NCBI GenBank assembly: GCA_963855995.1
Contig: OY979730.1
Span: forward strand, 1,426,501 to 1,490,500
Source: Muricea muricata
Taxonomy: Eukaryota > Cnidaria > Anthozoa > Malacalcyonacea > Plexauridae
Length of the DNA: 64,000 nucleotides
Reading direction: 5' to 3'
Made by a program: the position numbers and the translations under genes. Of the stretch, positions 40,116 to 51,000 are shown one piece after another. How positions within the stretch are numbered: the stretch's first letter is position 1; each line of letters starts with the position of its first letter. The notes under the pieces are model-generated. The model searched no databases and had not been told where the DNA came from. It saw nothing but the letters and a program-made list of their open reading frames with translations.

Positions 40116-41929
40116 ATTCATGTACGATCTCCGGCTACTTCAAGGACAGTATTCCACATTGCTACAGTGATTACTTTGTGTCCAATGAGGAAGGTGGTTC
40201 GTATGCCGTAGGATGGGGACCATTACCCGGTGAGAACTCTCGACAGCGTCGCGATATCACTGCGACTCAAACTGAGGCCATGTGGTCACAACACTTGGCT
40301 AACGATAGCAAGGCGAAACATAGGCATAAAAGAGGAGTGGACCCGATTATGAGTTCTGCTAGCGGGAGGAATCGTCGAAAAAAGAAACGTTTACTAGCAA
40401 GTAGTAAGCCTCGAGTTTATACAGTGAACGACAACGCATTGTTGCCAAATGGTAAAATTTTTGGGACCATCAAACCATGATGGATCTTCGAGGATTTCCT
40501 TACTGGGGTACAATCACAATGTACAGCGGCAGTGGTTATGTTGCAAATCTTGGTTATGATCCCGTGACTGCATACACCGTTGTTGCGGACCTGCATTCGA
40601 ACGGCTGGCTTGATGCTCAAACGCGAGCTGTGTTTGTAGAGTTCACCGTATTCAACGCGAATACGAATCTCTTTGGCATTGTTTCATATTTCATAGAGTT
40701 TCCGCCATCGTCAGCTGCCATAACCACCACCCAATATCAAGTCGCCAGATTCTATTTGCTTCTCAATGGAGGGCAAACACTGGCTCATGTCATAGTCATA
40801 TTCTTCATGTTGTATTTCCTGTACAGGGAGGGAAAACTCATCTACAAACAACGTTGGGCTTACTTCAAAGGTTTCTGGAACTGGATTGAAGTGATTCTTG
40901 TCGTCTGTGAGTTTTTGCTGATTATTCTTTTCCTTGCTCGTCTGTATGAAGTCGACAGAAACCTTCTTCAATTACGAGAAAATCCAAACGATTACGTTGG
41001 TTTCCAGTACGCTAGAAATGCGGATGCCCTGATGACCTATGTGCTTGGTGTCCTGGTCTTCTTCTACATATTACGTTTCTTACGTCTGCTGAGATTCAAT
41101 AAGAACTTTCTTGTTATTGGCAAGACATTGTCGAGAATAAGTGCTCCAATTCTTAGTTTTTGTCTTCCATTTATTGCGGGATTTTTAGCATTTGCGTTAC
41201 TGGCATTTGCGATGTTCGGGTCAGAACTGGAAGATTACAGTTCCTTCATGGACAAGGACACTAGTGACTCAATTCAGTATGACTTTAGGAGATTTTGATT
41301 TCGAAGCCATATTCATGGTGAATCCAACCATTGCAACACTGTATTTTTTTTCATTCATTGGACTAAACGTGATGGTGTTATTGAATATGTTTATAGCCAT
41401 TATCAACGATTCGTATGCCGAAATACAAGAAGAAACGGCTGAAATCCAAAACGAACTAGAAATCGTTGATTATGTAACCGAAAAGATTACGCGTGGTTTT
41501 AATAAAACATTCCAGCGTGGTAAAGTAGCTCCGGTTCAAAAAATAACACAAGAAATAAAACACAAACGTAAACCAAATCCAAAAGAAAAACTAACCAACG
41601 TGGAGTCAGACACACACCCGGAGTTGGATCTACGTGTAGAGAAATTGGAGATTCTCCTGAACACTATGGAAAACAGTATTAGAGAGGACAAAAAAGAAAG
41701 GAGACGGTTCCGTTTAGTACCACAGGAGAAGAGACAAGACCTGTTTTTCCGTGTTTTGTGTTTGATGGAAAGCGTTCTCAATGACGATGATGATGATGAT
41801 GATGAGGAGGAGGAGGAGGAGGAAGGTGATAATGGCGAACCTCAAAGGTACGGACCAGGGGAAGAAGATGCGAAAATCAATAATGTTGCACCCAATGTGG
41901 ACGGAAGTGGAACACAGGCTATAGAATGA
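40116..41929 (+). pseudogene. polycystin cation-channel domain and acidic C-terminus
   Basis: The exon begins DSCTISGYFKDSIPHCYSDY and continues through the extracellular domain. Hydrophobic segments include AHVIVIFFMLYFLYREGKLI, WIEVILVVCEFLLIILFLAR, YVLGVLVFFYILRFLRLLRF, LSFCLPFIAGFLAFALLAFA and the last helix LNVMVLLNMFIAIINDSYAE. The pore segment TQFSMTLGDFDF follows a frameshift near 41251-41263; another lies at 40478. The tail has a coiled-coil-like EKLEILLNTMENSI stretch and an acidic D/E run encoded by GAT and GAG repeats. It stops at 41927-41929. It previews the part of the intact gene lying beyond this window. Confidence 0.85.
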
Positions 41930-44311
41930 TTGAGACGCATGACAAATTATTTTTTCCTGATACATATACTATAAAAGCTTGCATCTAAAGCGATAGCATC
42001 CGTATAGTAATAGTGAATTTTTCTACCGATAGATGCACAGAAACGAGGTATTCACTCATTTGAGCATGCACTGATTAGAAGATCTCGCTTGGTTTCGAGG
42101 CCCTCGCGCAAAAGCTGAGTTGATCCCCAGAAGGCCTCGTAACAATTAAAACATTTATTGATTTGAAATGCCGGGCCACATTAATGAGTCTAAGTTGGCC
42201 CTTCTGACAAGTCCACAAATCTCAATTCTCTCACCCTATTCTCATCCAAGGGTCTGTCATAAAATTAGAGCAGGTTTTGTTCTGTTTTCCTTCTGGATTA
42301 TTTTCAAAAAATTTTGTGGTATAATGATTCTACGCCCACAGAGGAGAAAACTAAAGTAATATGAGGTGTAGCGGGCTAGGCATCAGGACAACTAAAGTCT
42401 ACAATAAGAAACTGACTCCGGGGTAATGTCGTGAGGCATAACGAATCCACACAGATAGACAAGCTTTAGAAAATATAAAATTTCATTGACACCCACTCGT
42501 TTTTCTCAAACTTTACAGGTATTTGCGTACCAAAGTCTTTGATGTGTTTTTGAGGTTACGTTTGTTTATTATATTTAGTTTTGTTACCTTGGTTATATGC
42601 AGGTTTTATTGTGTACATTCTTCTGTTTGCGCAAAACAGGTATTTCCGATAGTTGGAACGAGGAAGATGCCTACGCGTAAGAAGTTTTTCTTTAAAGAGT
42701 CTTGTTGTTCTGTTCTGAAGATGGAATAAAATTACAGATCTTTATGCAAGGAACAGCATACAATATGCTAGCTGTTTTTTTGGTGAGTACGAAAAGTGTA
42801 GATGTGTAGCAAAGCCTAGAGCAAAAAATCTTGCTACCGGTAATGAGCTGCAGGTAAAAAATCTGTAGGGCTATTCAAGAATCTTATAGGGCCTGATTAT
42901 ATATGATCCCGCTTACCCGGGATTAGAAATCGTGACATTTTTATGATATGACAATTGCTTAATTCTGATTGCTTGAGATCTTTGTTTTGCAAAAAAAAGA
43001 AATAAACAAAATGGCGTTGGGCATTAATGGTTGTAAAATATATCTTTCTTATTGATCAATACTAAAACATTCTAACTTTGGTTGTATCGTTTCATAAAAT
43101 GACGAAAATTGCTTCCTCAAAACTATCGTTGATCAAAGTAAAATTTAGGATGCAGCTTTAACTGTTTAGTTTTTAAAATCGTTGATAAAATTAGCGAGCA
43201 ATGCTTGGATATTTCATAATAAAATGGCGTAGTCGAATTTATTTATCAGTTTTGAATCGAAAGCTGTATTGTTGCTAAAAGTGCATTTATTTGAGAATTT
43301 GGTGATGTCATAATTTGCAACCAAGTTATAACGTCATCAGCATGCTGAAAACAGCGCATGCGACCACGAGTTTTTATTCCATTCTTTAACTGTCCATGAT
43401 AAATCCATTTTGAGTATTGTTAGATTGTTTTATACTTCTTAAGCATAAGTTATTAATACATGCAAAGGAAACAAAATACACTGCGTGCTCTAAAATTACA
43501 TACCGCAGGCTCAACCTACATATAATTGAACTAGTGAGCTCAATATTTGTAATAACTGGAACGAGAACAGCGAGCTTAACTAACAAGAGTAGAGGACTGA
43601 AACTGACGTACGGATCGCGTACTGTTTGGATGCGGGAGACTGAAACTGACGTACGGACCGCGTGAAAGACTAAGACCAAGACTTCACCAGGGCTTCACTT
43701 GTTTCCGGTCTAAATGACTGAATGTTATCGTTGCAGTTATTGAAAATATTGAGTTCACTGAATTGAACTATCTGTAGCTTGCGTCATGTTTATATGTACC
43801 AAATTGACCAATCGTAACGCACTAAACAATTTATTTATTTATTTGTTTAACTCGCCATATAGAATACATACAACTATACACAATGGCAGGGAATCGCTAT
43901 CAATGTATGATAATTAATGATTGCTAATTTTTTTTGTAGTTTTTACTCCTATCAACACGTGTGGAATTTTCAAAAGGTTTGACTTCATTTTTCACTTTTT
44001 GCCTTGAAATATCACATGCAATAACGATGCTAGCGCCTTGTTTTCCAGCAATCGTTTCGATGTTTTTTACGCGGATAATTTATAGTGTGCTTTCTCCTTT
44101 ATTAAATATTACTTCAGACACATTTTTGTAAAAATGTGCAAAATTTACCTCAATTCCATAAAACTAAACTCTAAATGAAATGTCCAAATGCGCGGGAATG
44201 TCATTTCTGAGGTTCTAGTTTAAAGGGGAGGAACTCCTGGACCTCTTTGCATAACTTGCACCTTCGTCGCACGTATGTTCAACCCCGTACCTTGGATACG
44301 TTCCTTTATAG
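41930..44311. other. spacer between the two polycystin-like genes
   Basis: No supported exon. It should hold the promoter or first intron of the intact gene, but I could not identify a signal-peptide exon. Notable items are a 26-bp direct repeat, GACTGAAACTGACGTACGGA(T/C)CGCGT, at about 43596-43621 and 43638-43663, and a block at 43928-43982 duplicated at 35192-35245. No clear polyadenylation signal follows the pseudogene closely. Confidence 0.5.
43596..43663. repeat. two-copy direct repeat, 26 bp
   Basis: ACTGAAACTGACGTACGGAT plus CGCGT occurs twice, 42 bp apart, with one T/C difference. Function unknown. Confidence 0.7.
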
Positions 44312-45012
44312 GCGTGTGCTCGAATCCCACTCGGCTGGGCGTAGCGAATGGTCGTATTCAGGATTCACAAGTAACTGCGTCAAGTTATAATAGCGAAGAA
44401 ACAAGAGCCTTTTTTGGACGTCTTGATGGTGTGCCTATAGTAACTCGCACTGAGAGTGCATGGCATGCAAACGTCCGAGACTGGCTTCCGTGGATTCAGG
44501 TTGACTTCTTACGACCTGTGACAATCACTGCAGTTCTCACACAGGGTGACCGAGGCAAATATGTGAAAAAATACAACCTGAAGTACAGTGATGACGGTAG
44601 CACTTGGACAAAATACCACGAGGTATGTCACCTAGCTGAGGATGGTTTTGAAATATGTCGCCTATCTTCGCTATATGGTTGTTTTCACCTTTTGCAAGAC
44701 TTGAATCTCGAAATCCTCAGGAATATTTGCCTGAGAAAAGGAGGCAAAATGATAACGTCGTGATTATAATTGGAGTAGCAAACATGCATCGCAAGTCAAG
44801 TTTTCAAGTCATAAGCAATCTGACGTTCAATGAAAAGGTAATTGAATGTTGTTTTTTCTCGTTGATTTAGATCCTCACCGGCAACGTTGATTCTATTAAT
44901 ACCAAGAAAAATACTCTTTCGGATCCAAAAACTCATCGTTTCTTTCGTATATTGCCAAAAGAATGGTATGGTCGGTGTGTCATGAGAATTGAATTTGTTG
45001 GTTGCATCGAAG
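44312..45012 (+). CDS. exons 1-2: discoidin (F5/8 type C) domain 1
   Basis: Exon 44312-44622 begins at a phase-1 acceptor with GVCSNPTRLGVANGRIQDSQ and includes the typical FGRLDG, WIQVDFLRPVTI and YSDDGSTWTKY segments. Exon 44871-45012 completes the domain with RFFRILPKEWYGRCVMRIEF then VGC. The first and last Cys are the usual disulphide pair of this fold. Discoidin domains bind lipids, glycans or proteins outside the cell; the ligand cannot be read from the sequence. The frame also stays open upstream to ATG 44275, but the good acceptor and the paralogue argue for an earlier first exon. Confidence 0.9.
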
Positions 45013-48000
45013 GTATTATTCGCTTTAGTTTTTTTAGTTTTCTGTTATATTATTACATCAGTCTAGTGTAGTGTGGTGAGATGTGGAAGAGAGTAACATG
45101 GTGTGGTGTAGTGTGGCCTATTGTATGCTATGGTATGGCATAACATGACATCTGTTGTAATGTTTGTATGGTGGTATTGTATTCTACAAGATGGTTTGTT
45201 ATGGTATGGCATGGCATGGCATGGCATGGCATGGCATGGCATGGCATGGCATGGCATGGCATGGCATGGCATGGTATGGTATGGTGTGGTATGGTATGGT
45301 ATGGTATGGTATGGTATGGTATGGTATGGTATGGTATGGTATGGTATGGTATGGTATGGTATGGTATGGTATGGTATGGTATGGTATGGTATGGTATGGT
45401 ATGGTATGGTATGGTATGGTATGGTATGGTATGGTATGGTATGGTATGGTATGGTATGGTGTGTGATATGGTACATGGTTTGGTGTGACGTGGCGTGTTG
45501 TGGCATGGTATCACACGTATTATTTTCCAAACTGAAATCGTAATCGTCACACCGGGAAAGGCACAATCATATTTTAGTATACAACTTCTTATGACTTTTT
45601 TGTTTATATTTTCTCAGGCTGCCGAGACAGCGCACCACTCGGCATGCAGAATGGCCTTATTCATGACGTTCAAATAAATGCGTCGTCAAATGAATCCCAT
45701 TCAACCAGTCCACAACTTGGTAGATTAAATGGCCCGGCTTCCTGGCTTCCTGCTTTTGACGATTCTGACCGATGGTTCCAAGTCGATTTCATTGCCAAAG
45801 TTTTCGTAGATGAGGTACAGACACAAGGACATGGGAGAAGTGATTTCTTTGTACAAACTTACAAACTTCTCTACGGTGACGATGGCTATATATTTACGGA
45901 GTACGGCGAAGACATTAGTGGACCTAAGGTTTGCACATTGATATGTCTTAAGGCTGGACAACAGGATTTTGAAACCGAAATGGACCATTCCCCAATTATA
46001 CAAACTTTTAATTTCGAAAACAATTTTAGCACAGTTGGAAAGAGCTTCCTAAATTTAGTGAAATTGTGAAGTTTGGTTGCAAAATATCATAACATGTGAA
46101 AAATATATAATCCTGTAAAGTTTGTGAGTTTTGTATACTTTTGTATTACGAAATGAAAAGCGTTACATCTATGTGGAAAAGTGGTAACGCTTTTTTCCGC
46201 GTAATACAAAAGTATACAAAATTCGCAAACTTTAAATTACTATATTTTCCACACTTTACAATATTTCACAACCAAGCTTTACAATTTCACTAAATTTAGG
46301 AAGCTCTTTCCAACTGTGCTAAAATTGTTTTCGAATTTAAATGTTCGTATAATTGGGGAATGGTCCATTGCGTCGTAGTCTTGGACTTGCAGTCATGTTG
46401 GATGACCCCACTTGAGTGGCGAATGCCATAAGATTTCTATTAAAACAAGAGGCATAGTTTACGTTTTATAATAAAAGTTTTAAATGCAAAAACGCCCTAA
46501 AAGAGATTTAGTACCACAAATTGTTAAAATAGTTTCTATATCACTTTAACATGCTTCTCGATAGAACTGGAACATGGAAATGATTTTCGTTAGAATACGG
46601 CTATTTCAATAGCTGCACGAGCAGCTTCTGCACTGCAGTCTGGAAACACGAAAATGCCTAGTTGAATGGAGAGTCTTCTTGCTTATAAATCTCTTAAAAA
46701 GACCGTACGTTGGTTCTCTTTGCTAGATCTTTGATGGTAACACAGATACTGCTACAGTTGTTGCGAACAGCATTACAGCAACAGTTGCACGGTATTTTCG
46801 CATAAAACCAGTAACATGTCATCAAAATTGCGGGTTACGGGTTGAATTCATTGGTTGTTATCAGGGTATGTATAATTGCCGTTATGTATTTATGATCGCG
46901 CGCCGTCACCCGTACCATGCATTATCACATTATCATCATCCTCATACTGATTATCATTATTATCATCATCATTGATTATCAGTGTCACTAACATTGTTTG
47001 GTATAAGTTTCTCCAGACGGATTGTTTTTACAATCCGATATTCACAATAAAATGCATTTTTGGTTTCAGATTGTGCTTCCCCAGGAGCTCTTGGTTTAGA
47101 GAATGGTAATTTTAAAGTCTTGGCGTCTTCTTCCTCTCCGGGTTATCTTAAGGAATACGGTCGTCTGAACTATAATGACAGTGGCTTATATGGTGGATGG
47201 TTGCACTCTAACACAGATGTCGACCCGTGGTTTGGAGTTAATTTCATGAAAGATGTATTGATTAGTGGTGTTGCCACGCAAGGAGGTGTTCAGGATAGCA
47301 CTGTGTGGATGACGACATTTGAAATGTCTTATACTGTGGATGGAGTCAACTTTGCGTTTTATAAGTTTGCTGGCACGTGGAAGGTACAAAAAATATTAAT
47401 GAAGATAATAAAGAGTTAATAAATAAGGGTTAAGGGAAGACAAGCTCTTTACTTGTTGGAACGGTGCGGGTTAAGTTTGATTATATCTGATAATGTCCTT
47501 TCTTATTTCTTGGCCTAACCTTCTTGCATCTTTTGGAGCTGCTATTTTACCATTAATTTATACAGGCAAAAATATACTAGAATCACCTCATCCGTTTTAA
47601 CCCAGTAAAATATTTGTATCCAGCAAATTATTAGGATTGTTACGGATAGGCCGTTGAGGGTTGGGTGGACTTTATTTTATATGCGTGAAATTACAATTCT
47701 AACAAGTTGTCAGAATTTTTAAAGGTAACCAATAATTTTATTGGCTTACAACGTGAGGATCGTTTGCTAGCTAGAACCACTGGCATCCCAGCGCACGTTA
47801 CGTCATTGCATACATTATTATATAAATACCCTAAGGCTGGCAACTCTTTTGCAGTAATAAACTGACACACGTTAGACTTTCGCATCAAGCAAACCAAATA
47901 GCACAAGTTACTGCAAAAAAACTAGATACAAATGATCTTGGATATCTCTTCTACATTTCTAGATAGTTTTTGGACGAGAACAAGATTCGAAAATACGTAA

Positions 48001-51000
48001 ATTTGTTCAATAAAAAGTGTTTTTGATCGAAATTTTCCGTGTAGATAGACGGGATGTAAAGTGCCCCACAAACGTCATCTTCGGAAATGACTTCGGCAGT
48101 GGCGGATCTAGGGTAAGTCAAAATAAATTATAGCAGCTCAATTTTAAATTCAAAATAACTTTATAACACTGTCATAGGTTATGAATTTCAAAAGAATAAA
48201 ATCTAACCAATGAAGTTGCTTTGAAGGTATTTTAAAATGTAAATATATCCTAGAGTGAGCTGTGGTAATTTATTTTGACTTACGCTAGATCCGCCACTGG
48301 ACTTCGGCTAAGCTGCTATTGGCTGATGAGCACTCGGAAACGTCGAAGAAAAGACGAATTCAATAGCAGCCAATAGGAACTTAGATTTTCTCAGCCGAAG
48401 TCGTTTCCGAGGATGACGTTTGTAGGGCACTTTGCATCCCGACTATCTACACGGAAAATTTCGATCAAAAACACTTTTTTTTGAACAAATTTACGTATTT
48501 TCGAATCTTGTTTTTGTCTTGTTTTGGGATGGACATTAGCCGAATTTGTCTATTCTACAACTGTCTATTCATAAATGAAATCTGGAGTGAATGGCAATAT
48601 ATGCGAGCACCTACCGAGCAATTACGATACATACGTAATTGTTCGTTTTAAATGAAAAAGCTTAACACAAATAATTTGGGTCAAAGTAGGCCCCTCAATA
48701 CGCATTAACTTTCTTTATCTATGCTGTTTTAGGTTTTTGTGGCCAACTACGATCACAGTTCGGTTGTCAAGCACAATTTGCCATCAACCGTTTATGCCCG
48801 AGAAATCAAAATTCATCCTAAGACATGCAATTCGAACTGTGTTATGAGAGCGGAGATTTACGGCTGTTTGGACGGTAGGCTTCTTGCTTATGTTAGTGTA
48901 GTGATTTGATTGCTGGGGTCGGTCGCTCCAAAGGTGTTTAGCGTGACCGGTGGATAAGTGGAAAATAAAAAAAAAAGTTTGTACATTACATGAACAAACC
49001 AGCTAAAGTTAAATAACCTAAGCTGAACAATTATACATATTAAAATAAAAGTACTTATTCCATTAAGCTGATAATTTTACTTAGAAGGTTACTTAGAAGA
49101 TGTAAAAGTGATCTCTAAATTTGACTTATCCACCGATTAAGCTAAGCTCCTTTGATACAACTGACCCATGATTGTTGTAAGTATTATGGCGACGTTAATA
49201 CTTTTTGATAGTGATGATGGTTCTGGTGATGGTGATGGGCGAGCCTGGGAGCTTGAGAGTTCATTATCGTCAACACCATTATTACGATTATCTTCATCAT
49301 CATCATCTTCATTATCATGATTATCATCATCATTCCAATGACCCAATCATCATCATTCCAATGACCCAGTCATCATCACTATTATAATCCTGTTCAACTT
49401 CAATGTTATTATTATCATTATAATTTCACTATCAATCATCATCATGCTGTCATCATTACTATTATAATTATGATCATTATCGATCATTATCATCATCCTG
49501 CTCGATGTTATTGTTGTAACATTATCGTGTTATTCATTTTTAGATCTTGATAACTGCGCATCAGTCACGTGCCAAAACGACGGTACTTGCAATGATTTAT
49601 GGGATTCCTTCAAGTGCGACTGTCCATCTGGTTATCTGGGAGGTCTATGTGATCTAGGTATGTGGTGTGTCCGTTTAAATTTCTCACACGGGAAGACCGT
49701 CATCTTAAATTAAAAAATGAATAAAGAGAACGAAATATCCTATCTTTCGAAAATTTTCCAAAATTATAGAGTTTTTTTATCACGCAATTTCTTGAGACAA
49801 TTTCAAAATTTGGTGTTGGTTCAAGTCCTTTCAATATGTTTTTAATATTTCATCTAGATTGCTCAGATGTAATCAGCTACCTACCTATAGTATAACCACT
49901 TATTCAAAAATAGTTTTATCATTTCTCAATCTTTCTTTTTCTTTACAGTTGTGACTACACCACCTCTAAATGCAACTACACCACCTCTCAATCCAACTAC
50001 CCCTTTAACAACTCAAAATAATGTCGGAACAAGCCAAGGCAATATTAATACTGGTCCAGGAGCTACAACCGATCCTTTACTGGGAACATCCCCAACGAAC
50101 GTGAATGATAGTGATGATAGTTATAGTGGTAGTGGTAGTGGTAGTGGTAGTGGTAGTGGTAGTGGTAGTGGTAGTGGTAGTGGTAGTGGTAGTGGTAGTG
50201 GTAGTGGTAGTGGTAGTGGTAGTGGTAGTGGTAGTGGTAGTGGTAGTGGTGATGATGATGGTTATAGTGGTGGTGGTGATGATGATGGTTTTGGTGGTGG
50301 TGGTGAGGATGGTTTTGGTGGTGGTGGTGATGATGGTTTTGGTGGTGGTGGTGATGATGGTTTTGGTGGTGGTGGTGATGATGGTTTTGGTGGTGGTGGT
50401 GATGATGGTTTTGGTGATGATAATAGTTATAGTGGTGATGGTGATGATGATGGTTATGGTGGTGGCGGTGGTGGTGATCCGGTGACTGGTCCAGGTGCCA
50501 CGGCCACTCCTTTATCGAATACAACCAAAACCAGCGTGAATACTGTTCCAACTATTCCAGTTATGACAGGTTCAGTGGGAATAAACGGTTCAAATCCGGT
50601 TCCTACCAATTCCGCATCGACAACACCAAGTCATACTTCGATTGCGGGCTTTTCGTTAAACCCGATTTCAGCTCAGAAATTTGGTGAAAGTTTTTTAGTT
50701 GGCTGGACAATGACCGCTGGCACGAATGTTACAGTACTTGTAGCATATAATGGTATCCCATGTTGCAATGCAGGGCCGTTTAACAATACGGGTGGTCAGT
50801 GTGATTGCTTAATATCGGATCCAAATCTTTTTGACCCAGATGGCGTGGTGAACGTTAGTGTCATCGCTTCAAACCCAGTTTCCAGTACCCCCGCATACAT
50901 CGAAGTCGAAGTGTTAAAATTCATCACTCAGGCGTCGTTTACAATGTTGACAAGTTACTCGGACTTTGGGACTGGAGTCGAAGGACGTGGGAGCCAGCGA

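Larger units (their letters stand above)
35528..41929 (+). pseudogene. polycystin-1-like pseudogene with internal deletion
   Basis: Eight recognisable exon remnants lie at 35528-35844, 35986-36305, 36593-36823, 36999-37257, 37506-38480, 38584-38800, 39670-39828 and 40116-41929. They spell half a discoidin domain, GAIN end plus GPS, PLAT, the multi-helix region, and the polycystin cation-channel domain. The intact paralogue at 44312-63790 has long extra exons between the first and second of these. Lesions: TGA at 35728-35730; incompatible phases at the first junction; lost donor at 36824; frameshifts near 37581-37590, 37671-37679, 38216-38230, 39791-39795, 40478 and 41251-41263; GPS Thr replaced by Lys at 36644-36646. 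Known family role: autoproteolysed receptor fused to a TRPP-type channel. Here the message could not encode it. Sequencing error is a weaker alternative, because the intact neighbour shows no lesions over 7.8 kb of coding sequence. Confidence 0.85.

Noticed and set aside
42523-42729. Hydrophobic frame as possible signal-peptide exon of the intact gene
   Set aside because: It contains a leader-like stretch (LFIIFSFVTLVICRF) and a GTATTT donor, but no in-frame ATG precedes the hydrophobic stretch.
45063-45566. Open frames on both strands (YHTIP, MVWYG repeats), up to 167 codons
   Set aside because: Artefacts of the ATGGC/ATGGT microsatellite inside an intron.
49300-49500. CRISPR-like or ordered repeat array
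   Set aside because: The CATCAT repeats are simple trinucleotide low complexity in a eukaryotic intron, without unique spacers.
50063-50551. Minus-strand His-rich and plus-strand Val-rich frames
   Set aside because: Alternative frames of the Ser-Gly/Asp-Gly coding repeat of exon 8, whose own frame is supported by flanking domains and phases.
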